Shown: piece after piece, positions 34,275-42,500 of the stretch
How the letters are laid out: every line of letters begins with the position of its first letter
Numbering within the stretch: position 1 is the first letter of the stretch
DNA from: Rhodobacteraceae bacterium CCMM004
GTDB taxonomy: Bacteria > Pseudomonadota > Alphaproteobacteria > Rhodobacterales > Rhodobacteraceae
Direction: 5' to 3'
Assembly (NCBI GenBank): GCA_004005435.1
Contig: RZWH01000005.1
Coordinates: forward strand, 248,001 to 312,000
Length of the DNA: 64,000 nucleotides
The notes under the pieces: model-generated
Databases searched by the model: none
What the model was told of the DNA's origin: nothing
Seen by the model: the letters and a program-made list of their open reading frames with translations, nothing else
Position numbers and translations under genes: made by a program

Positions 34275-34963
34275 TCGGCGGCGGGTATCTCGACCAGCCC
34301 CACGACCCCGAGGAGCGACGCCGTCTCCGGGTCGATTGCGTCCAGCGCCCGGCGGATGGCGCTTCGGAGCGGCGCGGGGTCGGCCCCGGCGGCGGAGATG
34401 TAGGGCAGCCCGGGCGTCGGCTGCGTGCGTCGCAGCACCCGGAGGCGGGCGGTCAACTCGGGCTCGAACCGCTCCATGTCGCGCCAGGTGACCGCGTCGA
34501 GGGCGGCTAGGTCCGCGGCGCCCTCGGCGACCATCCGCGCGCTCGCGCGGTGTGCGCCGCTCAGAACCACCGCGCCGAAGCGCACGCCATCGGCCAAAGG
34601 CGCCGCCCAGCCCGACTGCGACAGCGGGTCGTTGACGGCCATCCGCCCGCCCTCGGGCGTGGGATCGTCTGCGCGCGCCACGACGACGCTGCGATAGTGG
34701 CCCGGCGGCACGCCGGGCAGGCCGTAATCCGGTGTGCCCACGAGCGTCACCCGGTCGTGCAGGCGGGCGCGGTAGGGCAGGCCGCAGGTCTGCGCCAGAA
34801 CCAGGTCCGGCGCCTGCCACACCGCCCAGGGATCGGCGCCGCGGGTCAGGCGGGCCGGCGCCGCCATCCCCTCGTTCGCCAAAGCATCGTGGATCGCCGC
34901 CCAGAACGCATCGGTCGCCGCCGCCGTCTCGGGCCGGTCATACATCGCCAGGGCGGCGATCAT
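34217..34963 (-). CDS. PhnD-like phosphate/phosphonate-binding-fold protein, no signal peptide
   Basis: This 248-residue protein resembles PF12974 binding proteins: WQAPDLVLAQTCGLPYRARL, TPDYGLPGVPPGHYRSVVV, AVNDPLSQSGWAAPLADG and GAADLAALDAVTWRDMERF. It has no signal peptide or lipobox, so it should be cytosolic, unlike transporter-linked PhnD. No phosphonate genes are nearby. Its start overlaps the TerB stop (ATGA). The C-terminus ends in Pro-rich LPVPPPPPSADSAMR within the 58-nt overlap. Confidence 0.75.
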   Translation of the reverse strand: MIAALAMYDRPETAAATDAFWAAIHDALANEGMAAPARLTRGADPWAVWQAPDLVLAQTCGLPYRARLHDRVTLVGTPDYGLPGVPPGHYRSVVVARADDPTPEGGRMAVNDPLSQSGWAAPLADGVRFGAVVLSGAHRASARMVAEGAADLAALDAVTWRDMERFEPELTARLRVLRRTQPTPGLPYISAAGADPAPLRSAIRRALDAIDPETASLLGVVGLVEIPAADYLALPVPPPPPSADSAMR

Positions 34964-35406
34964 GCCTGCCCGCGCTCGACCTTCTGGCGGGCGATGTTGC
35001 TGTCGCGGTCGCTGACCCCCAGCATCGGCGCCACCATGCGCAGGAGCGCGTCCTCCTCGTCGTCGCGCACGCCGTCCGCCAGGACCACCGCCCACAGCGC
35101 TTCGATCACGCCCAGCCGATCCTCGTAGGGCACCGCGTCCTTGATCGCGCGGGTAAAGCGCACCGTGTCCGGCGCCTCGGCCTCCAGCGCCTCGGCCTCG
35201 GACCTCAGGCGCGTCACCTCGAACGGACCCAGCCCATAGCGCGCGGCGAGCAGGCGGTCGATCCGATGCACCTCGTCGGCGTCGTAGTGGCCATCGGCGC
35301 GGGCGATCCGCACCAAAAGCGCCGCCAGCGCCAGGCGCGCGTCGGCGTCGGACAGCGGATCGGGGTCGGGATCGGGCGCGGCCAGGCGGCGGAGAAGATC
35401 GAACAT
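34960..35406 (-). CDS. TerB-family protein
   Basis: This 148-residue all-helical protein has the TerB (tellurite resistance/ DjlA-like) layout: LALAALLVRIARADGHYDAD, EVHRIDRLLAARYGL, and RLGVIEALWAVVLADGVRDDEEDALLRMV. Two acidic metal-binding loops (ADGHYDADE and ADGVRDDEE) are visible. It is cytosolic. The start is ATG 35406 (a GTG directly before it is possible). It is coupled to the PhnD-like gene; no other ter genes are present, so tellurite resistance should not be assumed. Confidence 0.8.
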   Translation of the reverse strand: MFDLLRRLAAPDPDPDPLSDADARLALAALLVRIARADGHYDADEVHRIDRLLAARYGLGPFEVTRLRSEAEALEAEAPDTVRFTRAIKDAVPYEDRLGVIEALWAVVLADGVRDDEEDALLRMVAPMLGVSDRDSNIARQKVERGQA

Positions 35407-35580
35407 CACACAAGGTCATATATGTCGGCGGCGTTCGCAGAAAAGCGGTGCCGAACTGCCACGCCCCCAAAGGAAGTTGGGCCGCCCGGACCCCGCATAC
35501 GAAACCATATGAGCGGGTGGCGCGTATCTGATACATCTCGTTCTCGGGGAATGAGTCGCTCGCCAAAGGTATCTGTCCCA

Positions 35581-36399
35581 ATGCGCCTGATCTTTACCAA
35601 CCTCGCCGCGGCCGCCGCCCTGGCCCTCGCGCCCGTCGCCGCCGCCGCGCAGGAGAGCGAGGCCGCCGCGCCGCTGGTCCTCTCGACTCAGTCGGCGGGG
35701 CCCGATCTGGTGTTCACCCTGGGTGCCGGGGCCAAGCTCGCGCCGGACTATTTCGGCTCGTCCGACTATTCGATCGGCCCGAGCGGCTCGTTCAGCTTTG
35801 GCTATCTCCGGCTGCCGGGCGGCCGCAGCTTCGGCAATCTCGACACCTCGCCCGACGCCAGCAGCTTCGGCCTCAGGGGCTCGTTCCGCTTCGTCGGCGA
35901 GCGCTCGGCGGGGGACCACCCCGAACTGACCGGGCTAAACAAGATCGACAACACCCTCGAACTGGGCCTCGGCGTCGCCTACACCTCGCGGAACTTCGAC
36001 GCCTTCGCCGACATGCGCTATGGCTTCTTCGGCCACGAGGCGCTGGTTGGCGAGGTCGGGGCGGACTTCAAACTCCAGCCGACCGACCGGCTGACCCTGT
36101 CGTTGGGCCCGCGGGTGCAGATCGGGTCGAACAAGTTCAACGACACCTATTTCGGGGTGACTGCGGCGGAGTCCGCGGCCAGCGGGCTGGCGGCCTACAA
36201 CCCCTCCGGCGGCGCGGTGAGCGCCGGGATCGCTCTGGGCGCCCGCTATCAGTTCAACGACGACTGGGGCATCGAGGGTCAGGTGACCTGGGACCGGTTC
36301 ACCGGTGACGCCGCCGACAGCCCCATCGTTCAGCAGGGCGACCGCGACCAATACACCATCAGCGTCGGCGTGACCCGCCGGATCGTGCTGGACTTCTGA
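35581..36399 (+). CDS. MipA/OmpV-family outer-membrane protein
   Basis: This 272-residue protein has a signal peptide (about 1-22, ending in AAAAQ) and a beta-barrel with the MipA/OmpV pattern: FTLGAGAKLAPDYFGSSDY, GPSGSFSFGYLRLPGG, NTLELGLGVAYTSRNFDAFA, DMRYGFFGHEALVGEVGADF and a C-terminal strand ISVGVTRRIVLDF ending with aromatic F. It should form an outer-membrane channel or a peptidoglycan-synthesis scaffold. The upstream 170 bp contains AT-rich segments (catatatg, catacgaaaccatatgag) likely to include its promoter. Confidence 0.87.
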   Translation: MRLIFTNLAAAAALALAPVAAAAQESEAAAPLVLSTQSAGPDLVFTLGAGAKLAPDYFGSSDYSIGPSGSFSFGYLRLPGGRSFGNLDTSPDASSFGLRGSFRFVGERSAGDHPELTGLNKIDNTLELGLGVAYTSRNFDAFADMRYGFFGHEALVGEVGADFKLQPTDRLTLSLGPRVQIGSNKFNDTYFGVTAAESAASGLAAYNPSGGAVSAGIALGARYQFNDDWGIEGQVTWDRFTGDAADSPIVQQGDRDQYTISVGVTRRIVLDF

Positions 36400-36413
36400 C
36401 CTCAGAGGCGGCC

Positions 36414-37217
36414 ATGGGCGCGGCGCCGCACGCCGAGACCGCCGCACTGGTCACCGGCGGGGCGCAAGGTCTGGGCCTCGCCATCGCCCGACGGCTGGTC
36501 GACGAGGGCTGCCGCAAGATCGTCCTGGCCGACCGCAACGTGGAGGGAGGCGCGGCCGCCGCCGCGGCGCTGGCCGCAGTCGGCGCCGATTGCCATTTCG
36601 TGGCGGTGGACATGGGCGATGCGGCCGACGCCGCCGCCATGGTCGACGCCGCGGCCGCGCGGATGGGCCGGGTCACCGCCCTGGTCAACGCCGCCGCCAA
36701 CACCGACCGCGGCAGCATCTTGGACACCACCGCCGCGCAGTGGGATGCGATCTTGAACGTCAACGCGCGGGGGCCGTTCTTTGCGCTCCAACGTTTCGCC
36801 CAGCGGGCCATCGCCGCGGGGCATGCGGGGACGTGCGTGAACATTCTCAGCATCGTGGTTCATGGCGGCCTGCCTGTGCTCGCCCCCTACGTGGCCTCCA
36901 AGGCGGCGCTCCTGGGAATCACCAAGAACGCCGCCGCGGCGCTCGCCGCCCACCGCATTCGGATCAACGGCATCAACGTCGGCTGGATGGACACGCCGGG
37001 CGAAGACGCGACCCAGAGGCGCTGGCACGGCCGCGGCGACGGCTGGCTGGCGGCGGCCGAGGCGGCGACGCCCTTCGGCCGGTTGGTCAAGCCAGAGGAC
37101 GTGGCCTGGCAGGCGGCCTTTCTTCTCGGGCCGCGGTCCGGGGTCGTGACGGGCAGCGTCATAGATTTCGACCAGCGGGTGATCGGCGCCTATCCCGACA
37201 CCGATGCGGTGGGCTAG
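36414..37217 (+). CDS. SDR-family oxidoreductase
   Basis: This 267-residue classical SDR has cofactor motif TGGAQGLGLAIARRL, NAAAN, the serine-containing NILSIVVHGG and catalytic YVASK, followed by NGINVGWMDTPGED. The NAD/NADP preference looks like NAD(H) from VLADRN after beta2. It follows the MipA-like gene by 14 nt and may be cotranscribed. The substrate is unknown; sugar or polyol dehydrogenases of this type are common in Rhodobacterales. Confidence 0.87.
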   Translation: MGAAPHAETAALVTGGAQGLGLAIARRLVDEGCRKIVLADRNVEGGAAAAAALAAVGADCHFVAVDMGDAADAAAMVDAAAARMGRVTALVNAAANTDRGSILDTTAAQWDAILNVNARGPFFALQRFAQRAIAAGHAGTCVNILSIVVHGGLPVLAPYVASKAALLGITKNAAAALAAHRIRINGINVGWMDTPGEDATQRRWHGRGDGWLAAAEAATPFGRLVKPEDVAWQAAFLLGPRSGVVTGSVIDFDQRVIGAYPDTDAVG

Positions 37218-37315
37218 AGGCGGCGGTCTTGGCGCTTGTCATGACGCGAGGCAGGGGCATAGTCTGAGAACGACCCGGCTTCACCATCCGGGGCAATTTC
37301 GGAAAGTGAATTTGA

Positions 37316-38455
37316 ATGACTGTTTATTCCACCGACACCCTGCCCGGAGGGGTGTATCGTCCACCCACCGGCATCTCCCGCTTTCACCTGAGCTATGACG
37401 ACACCCGAAACACCATCGTCGTCACCGTGCGTGCGACGGCCGAGTTTTCGGTGCCCAACGGCAAGGTCGCGTGGACCGCGCATCGCGAGGCCGAGTTCAC
37501 GCGGCTGCTGCACGAGGGTATCGGCGAGGTCTGGGACAAGCGCTTTGCGCTGATCAACGGCGACCGGCGCATTCGGCCCACTGTGCAGCTACAGATCGTG
37601 CAGGACGGGGCGTACATGCGGATGACGGTGCAATCCGGCGTCTCGCCGCCCGAAATCGCGGCCTTCCTCACCAGCCGCAGCCACATGTCGCTGTTCGCCG
37701 CCGGTCTGGACGTGTTGGACGGCAATCTGGTTCTGCGATTGGACGAGGGCACGGTGCTGCCCTACAGCGACCTGATCGCCCCGGTGACGGCCGAAACGCT
37801 GAACCAGCACGCCTCGCAGATCGAGGCCTACGAGGAGAGCGAAGAGCGCGCCCGCACCGCGTTGGCCGGCAAGTCCGGGCGCATCGCCTTTCCCAAGGGC
37901 AGCTCTACGGTGACGGACGACATCCGCAGGTCGATCCAGGCGGCGATCTCGTACACCGCCTCGACCGTCTACCTCGGCCAGAAACGGGTGCCGCTGGAGG
38001 TGACGGGCTATCGCAACAGCAGCGAGACGCGCGCGCTCAGCCTCCAGCGGGCGCAGAACGTCGCGGCCATCGTGCGCGCATCCGGCAACTTCGATCCGCA
38101 ACTGGTGGCGGCGGTGGACGGCGGGTCGAAATTCTCGGGCCACCGCTATGCCGTGATCCGCCCCCTGTCGCTGCCGCAGATCATCGCCAAGGTGGACTAT
38201 CGCGCCGCGATCCACGAGTTCGGCCATTGCCTGGGGCTGCCCGACGAGTACCGCCTCTACCCGGGCCTGAGCGTCGAGGGTTCGCACGATGCCTACGACG
38301 CCCTGTGCCGGGACAACCGCCTGAGCCATCCGCCCTATCCGGCCAAGCACGACAGCATCATGTCCACCGGCTCGCGGCTCTACCGCTGCCACTACGTGAC
38401 GATTCTCGACTGCCTCAAGCGGGTGTCCGGCGACGACGACTGGTCGATCGAATAG
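37316..38455 (+). CDS. Metzincin-type metalloprotease with OmpA-like domain
   Basis: I do not recognise this 379-residue protein as a named family. Residues 1-150 form a beta-rich N-terminal part with WTAHREAEFTRLLHEGIGEV. Residues about 188-283 look like a degenerate OmpA-like fold (IAFPKGSSTVTDDIRRSI, VPLEVTGYRNSSETRALS, LQRAQNVAAIV). The C-terminus carries a zinc motif H300-E-F-G-H304-C-L-G-L-P-D310, i.e. HExxHxxGxxD, and a Met-turn DSIMSTG (M349), so the catalytic part is metzincin-like. There is no signal peptide or membrane helix. Four cysteines lie near the active site (305, 331, 358, 366). TTGTCA and CATAGT 16 nt apart (37236-37263) may be its promoter. Orphan effector or cytosolic protease are both possible. 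Confidence 0.75.
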   Translation: MTVYSTDTLPGGVYRPPTGISRFHLSYDDTRNTIVVTVRATAEFSVPNGKVAWTAHREAEFTRLLHEGIGEVWDKRFALINGDRRIRPTVQLQIVQDGAYMRMTVQSGVSPPEIAAFLTSRSHMSLFAAGLDVLDGNLVLRLDEGTVLPYSDLIAPVTAETLNQHASQIEAYEESEERARTALAGKSGRIAFPKGSSTVTDDIRRSIQAAISYTASTVYLGQKRVPLEVTGYRNSSETRALSLQRAQNVAAIVRASGNFDPQLVAAVDGGSKFSGHRYAVIRPLSLPQIIAKVDYRAAIHEFGHCLGLPDEYRLYPGLSVEGSHDAYDALCRDNRLSHPPYPAKHDSIMSTGSRLYRCHYVTILDCLKRVSGDDDWSIE

Positions 38456-38462
38456 GCCGCCG

Positions 38463-39473
38463 TCACTCGCTGGCGTAGAGGAACTCGTAGATCGGTCCCA
38501 GCGTCTCGGGGTCGAAGAGCGAACTCACCGACGTGCCGTTCCAGATGTTCAGGATCGCCTGGGCAAAGATCGGGGCCGTCGGCACGATGCGGATGTTGCC
38601 CGCGCCCCTGACCGCCTCGGTGGGCTGGATGCTGTCGGTGATCACCAGGCTCTTCATCACGGATGCGGTGATGCGCTCGACCGCGGGGCCGGACAGGACG
38701 CCGTGGGAGATGTAGGCGTGGACCTCGGTGGCGCCCTCCGAGATCAGCGTCTCGGCAGCCTTGCACAGCGTCCCGGCGGTGTCGCAGATGTCGTCGACGA
38801 TAAGGCAGGTCTTGCCCGCCACGTCGCCGATCACGGTCATCTCGGCGACTTCCCCGGCCTTTTCCCGCCGCTTGTCGACGATGGCCAGCGGCACCCCGAT
38901 CCGCTGGGCCAACTCCCGCGCCCGGGCCACGCCGCCCACGTCCGGCGACACCACCATCAGGTCCGCCATCCGCCCGGCAAAGGCATGGCGGATGTCGAGC
39001 GCAAAGACCGGCGAGGCGTAGAGGTTGTCGACCGGAATGTCGAAGAACCCCTGGATCTGCGCGGCGTGCAGATCCATCGTCAGCACCCGCTCGATGCCCG
39101 CGCTGACCATCATGTTCGCCACGAGCTTGGCGGTGATCGGCGTGCGCGCTTTGGTCCGACGGTCCTGGCGCGCATACCCGAAATAGGGAATCACCGCCGT
39201 GATCCGCGCCGCCGAGGACCGGCGCAGCGCGTCGGCCATGATCAACAGCTCCATCAGGTTGTCGTTGGCCGGGTTCGAGGTCGGCTGGATGATGAACATG
39301 TCCTCACCGCGCACGTTCTCGTAGACCTCGACAAAGATCTCCTGGTCGTTGAAGCGCTCGACCCGTGCCTCGACCAGTTTGGTCGACACCCCGCGGTGCA
39401 TGGTCATCCGGCGCGCGATCTTCTGCGCCAAATGCGGGTTTGCATTGCCCGAGATGAGCTTGGGTTCGGTCAT
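38463..39473 (-). CDS. prs: Ribose-phosphate pyrophosphokinase
   Basis: Prs makes PRPP from ribose 5-phosphate and ATP for nucleotides, His and Trp. The 336-residue protein has [38 protein letters not shown], the metal-binding [13 protein letters not shown], and the PRPP loop [19 protein letters not shown] 39473 ([12 protein letters not shown]) fits homologues; an ATG three codons upstream (39482) is also possible. Its stop faces that of the metzincin gene 7 nt away. Confidence 0.96.
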   Translation of the reverse strand: MTEPKLISGNANPHLAQKIARRMTMHRGVSTKLVEARVERFNDQEIFVEVYENVRGEDMFIIQPTSNPANDNLMELLIMADALRRSSAARITAVIPYFGYARQDRRTKARTPITAKLVANMMVSAGIERVLTMDLHAAQIQGFFDIPVDNLYASPVFALDIRHAFAGRMADLMVVSPDVGGVARARELAQRIGVPLAIVDKRREKAGEVAEMTVIGDVAGKTCLIVDDICDTAGTLCKAAETLISEGATEVHAYISHGVLSGPAVERITASVMKSLVITDSIQPTEAVRGAGNIRIVPTAPIFAQAILNIWNGTSVSSLFDPETLGPIYEFLYASE

Positions 39474-39578
39474 GGATGGCATGGGAGGGACGGCCTTGGC
39501 TACGCGGCGGATTCGTTGACACCGCCTAGCACACCGCTACCGTTCGGCAAACCTGTCCGCCGCCGGAGCCTGCGCAAA

Positions 39579-40178
39579 ATGCCCCATATCGACTATTACT
39601 TTTCGACGCAGTCGCCCTTCACCTACCTGGCCGGGACCGAGCTGGAGCGGCTGGCCGAACGCCAGAACGCCACCATCACCTACAAACCCCTGGACATCAT
39701 GGCGCTGTTCGCCCGCACCGGCGGCACGCCGCCCAAGGACCGCCATCCCAGCCGCCAGGCCTATCGCCTCCAGGACATCGCCCGGGTGGCGCGGGCCAAG
39801 GGGATGACGCTCAACGTCCAGCCCGCCCATTGGCCCACGAACCAGGCGCCCTCGGCCTATGCGATCATCGCCGCGCAGAAGGCGGGGGGCGGCGATCTGG
39901 GCACGCTGGTGCACGCGATCACCCGCGCCTGCTGGGCCGAGGAGCGCGACATCGCCCAGGACGACGTGATCTCGGACTGCATGGAGGAGGCGGGGTTCAG
40001 CCCCGCCGTGGCGCTGAGCGGGATGCTCCAGAGCGCCGAGACCTTCGAGCGCAATCTGGAAGATGCGGTGACGGCGGGTGCCTTTGGCGCGCCGTTCTAC
40101 GTCACCGACGACGATCAGCGGTTCTGGGGCCAGGACCGCCTGCAATACCTGGAGAGCCACCTGGCCACGCGTGGCTGA
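39579..40178 (+). CDS. DsbA-fold 2-hydroxychromene-2-carboxylate isomerase-like protein
   Basis: This 199-residue protein has the HCCA-isomerase/kappa-GST layout: YYFSTQSPFTYLAGTELERL with Ser in place of DsbA cysteines, ATITYKPLDIMALFARTGGT, and a C-terminal GAFGAPFYVTDDDQRFWGQDRL. It is probably glutathione-dependent, cytosolic, and acting on aromatic or unknown substrates; no naphthalene genes are nearby. ATG 39579 gives the standard N-terminus MPHIDYYFS. It is divergent from prs across about 100 bp. Confidence 0.88.
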   Translation: MPHIDYYFSTQSPFTYLAGTELERLAERQNATITYKPLDIMALFARTGGTPPKDRHPSRQAYRLQDIARVARAKGMTLNVQPAHWPTNQAPSAYAIIAAQKAGGGDLGTLVHAITRACWAEERDIAQDDVISDCMEEAGFSPAVALSGMLQSAETFERNLEDAVTAGAFGAPFYVTDDDQRFWGQDRLQYLESHLATRG

Positions 40179-40968
40179 GGCAAGGCGCGCCGCGGCCATC
40201 GCCCGCTATGGGCGGGGTCCGCGGGCGGCGGTCGCGGTGCACTGCGCGCTTGCGAGCGGCGCGGCCTGGGCGCCGGTGGCCGAGCGGCTGGGCGATCTCC
40301 TGACCGTGGCGGCGCCGGACATGCCCGGGCACGGTCAGAGCCCGGCCTGGGACGGGCGGGGCGATTATCAAGCCGCCGTCGCCGCCGGGGCCGGAGCGCT
40401 CTGCGACGGCCCGACGCTCCTCATGGGCCACTCCTTCGGTGCGACAGCGGTGCTGCGCCTGGCGCTGGAGCGCCCGGACCTGGCCGCGGGCCTGATCCTG
40501 ATCGAGCCGGTGCTCTTTGCCGCGACCCGGGGCACGCCGGTCTTCGACGCGCTCCTGCGGCTGGAGCGCCCGGCCATGGCGGCGCTGGAGGCGGGCGATG
40601 CCGAGGGCGCCGCCCGCCGCTTCACCGCCGTCTGGGGCGGCGGCACGGACTGGGCGGCGCTGACCCCGCGCCAGCGCGCCGGACACGCCCGCCGGATGCC
40701 TCTGGTGGCCGCGGGCGCAGCGGGGATCGTGGACGACGTGGGTGGCATCCTGGCCCCGGGTCGGTTGGAGGCTCTGGCCGTGCCGGTTCTTTTGATCGCG
40801 GGGCAGGACAGTCCGCCGGTGATCGCCGCGATCCAGGCCGAACTGGCCCGGCGTCTGCCACGGGCGCACGAGGTGACGGTGCCGGGGGCGGGCCACATGT
40901 TGCCCCTCACCCACCCGGCCGCGGTGGCGGACGCGATCCGCGCCCACCTGACGGCGCGTTCAGGCTAG
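40171..40968 (+). CDS. Alpha/beta hydrolase
   Basis: This 265-residue enzyme has the alpha/beta-hydrolase nucleophile elbow GHSFGATAVL, an oxyanion-region PDMPGHGQS, an acidic segment VLLIAGQDSPPV and the catalytic histidine in GAGHMLPLTHP. The GTG start at 40171 overlaps the isomerase stop by 8 nt, which suggests coupling; there is no better start. The 3' end overlaps the convergent aldolase gene by 9 nt. The substrate is unknown. Confidence 0.82.
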   Translation: MAEARRAAAIARYGRGPRAAVAVHCALASGAAWAPVAERLGDLLTVAAPDMPGHGQSPAWDGRGDYQAAVAAGAGALCDGPTLLMGHSFGATAVLRLALERPDLAAGLILIEPVLFAATRGTPVFDALLRLERPAMAALEAGDAEGAARRFTAVWGGGTDWAALTPRQRAGHARRMPLVAAGAAGIVDDVGGILAPGRLEALAVPVLLIAGQDSPPVIAAIQAELARRLPRAHEVTVPGAGHMLPLTHPAAVADAIRAHLTARSG

Positions 40969-42006
40969 GGCGGCCTTGAGCCGCACGACGAAGGCGTCGC
41001 AGTCTGCCGCCTCGGTCGCCCAGTTGCAGACCAGGCGCGCCGCGACGGGGGCGTCGGGCGCCACATCCATGTCGCCCTCGATGCCGTAGCCGCCGCCTGT
41101 CCGTTGCAGCGCCTCATGGGCGGACCGCGGCCATTCGGCATAGAGGATGTTGCCCTCCGGCGGGAACATCAGGCGCACGCCGTCGAGACTGCGCAGCCCC
41201 TCGGCCAGCCGCGCGCAGGCCGCGTTCGCCGCCGCTGCCATCTCCAGCCAGAGATCGCCGTCGAGATAGGCCGCCATCTGCGCCGACAGGAACCGGTGCT
41301 TGGAAAACAGGTGCCCCGCCCGCTTGCGCCGCAGATCGAGGGTCCAGGCGCGATCGGGGTCGAACAACACCGCCGCCTCGACGCCCAGGCAGCCGTTCTT
41401 GGTCCCGCCGAAGCTCAGTGCGGCCAGGTCCCGGACCATCTCGGACGGCGCCGCGCCGCTGGCGGCGACGGCGTTGGCGAACCGCGCGCCATCCATGTGC
41501 AGGGGCCGTCCGTGCCGCGCCGCGACCGCCGCCAACTCCGCGACCTCGGCCGGGCGGTAGAGCGTTCCGCGTTCGGTGAGGTTGGTGATGCTGACCGGCC
41601 CGCGCTGGTGGTTGTGGACGTCGCCCTCACGGGTCGTGGCCATGGCCCGGGCCAGCGCGTCCGCTGTCATCTTGCCCCCCGCGTGGGGCACCGGGGTCAG
41701 GCGCGCGCCGCCCGAGGTCAGTTCGACCGCGCCGCATTCGTCGACCAGGACATGGGCGATGTCGGTGCAGTAGATCTGCTGGTGCGGGTCGGCCAGGGTG
41801 CCGAGGAGCAGCATGTTCGCCGCCGTGCCCGTGGGCACCAGCCGCACCTCCGCGCGGGGGACGTCGAGGAGCGTGCGGATACGGTCGGTCACCCGCTCCA
41901 TCTCGGCCTCGACGCCGTAGGGCAGGGCGTATCCCGTATTGGCGGCCGCCACGGCGTCCATCACCTTGGGGTGGGCCGGGCCGGTGTTGTCGGAGGCAAA
42001 GGTCAT
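40960..42006 (-). CDS. ltaE: Low-specificity L-threonine aldolase
   Basis: This 348-residue PLP enzyme cleaves threonine/allo-threonine to glycine and acetaldehyde. It begins MTFASDNTGPAHPKVMDAV and includes VPTGTAANMLLLGTL, HLMDGARF-like HMDGARFANAVAASG, and PLP lysine in SFGGTKNGCLGVEAAV. It is coupled to ycgN by an ATGA overlap (42003-42006). Confidence 0.92.
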   Translation of the reverse strand: MTFASDNTGPAHPKVMDAVAAANTGYALPYGVEAEMERVTDRIRTLLDVPRAEVRLVPTGTAANMLLLGTLADPHQQIYCTDIAHVLVDECGAVELTSGGARLTPVPHAGGKMTADALARAMATTREGDVHNHQRGPVSITNLTERGTLYRPAEVAELAAVAARHGRPLHMDGARFANAVAASGAAPSEMVRDLAALSFGGTKNGCLGVEAAVLFDPDRAWTLDLRRKRAGHLFSKHRFLSAQMAAYLDGDLWLEMAAAANAACARLAEGLRSLDGVRLMFPPEGNILYAEWPRSAHEALQRTGGGYGIEGDMDVAPDAPVAARLVCNWATEAADCDAFVVRLKAALA

Positions 42007-42500
42007 GCGATGGGCTCGTCGATGATGTGGTCTTCCCAATCGTCCTCGGCGACGTCGAACTCGGACACCGTCCAGTCGCGCACCGAGACGCCGGCGCGGT
42101 GGACGCTCTCGGGGTCGCCGGTGATCAGCGGATGCCAGTCGGGCAAGGGCCGGCCTTCGTGCAGGAGGCGATAGGCGCAGGTCTGCGGCATCCAATACGC
42201 GTGACGCGGTAGGCTGTCGGGCGTCAGGACGACGCATTCGGGCACCAGCGTCTTGCGCACCGCGTAGTGGGCGCAGCGGCAGGTGGCGTCGTCGAGGAGG
42301 CGGCAGGCCACCCGCGTGAGCTCCACCTCGCCGGTGTCGGCATCCTCCAGCTTGTTCAGGCAGCACTTGCCGCAGCCGTCGCAGAGCGCCTCCCACTCCG
42401 CCGCCGTCATCCGGTCGAGCGGCACCCGCTCCCAGAAGCGGGGACGAATTTTCGACGAAAATTCGTCCCGATCTTTCGTCGAAAGATCGCGCCCGCCCAT
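42003..42500 (-). CDS. YcgN/YkgJ-family cysteine-cluster protein with palindrome-encoded N-terminus
   Basis: This 165-residue UPF0260-type protein has Cys clusters CDGCGKCC (about 40) and CRLLDDATCRCAHY, with AEWEALCDGCG, PTPDSLPRHAYWMPQTCAYR-like VVLTPDSLPRHAYWM and PLPDWHPLITGDPESVH. The clusters suggest metal or Fe-S binding; function is unknown. The ATG at 42500 overlaps the ribF stop (ATGA). Residues 4-20 (RDLSTKDRDEFSSKIRP) are encoded entirely by the double palindrome at 42441-42489; the family consensus begins only at RPRFWERVPLDRM. Without that segment no standard start codon lies before the conserved FWE motif. Confidence 0.88.
   Translation of the reverse strand: MGGRDLSTKDRDEFSSKIRPRFWERVPLDRMTAAEWEALCDGCGKCCLNKLEDADTGEVELTRVACRLLDDATCRCAHYAVRKTLVPECVVLTPDSLPRHAYWMPQTCAYRLLHEGRPLPDWHPLITGDPESVHRAGVSVRDWTVSEFDVAEDDWEDHIIDEPIA
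42441..42489. repeat. Paired palindromes (copy B) inside ycgN
   Basis: First palindrome, 42441-42469: arms gggacgaattttcg and cgaaaattcgtccc with central a. Second, 42469-42489: arms cgatctttcg and cgaaagatcg with central t. They share one base. On the plus strand cgcccgcc follows, as in the other copies. The AT-rich core is unlike the surrounding coding sequence, a sign of insertion. The element is in frame and translated. Confidence 0.85.
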
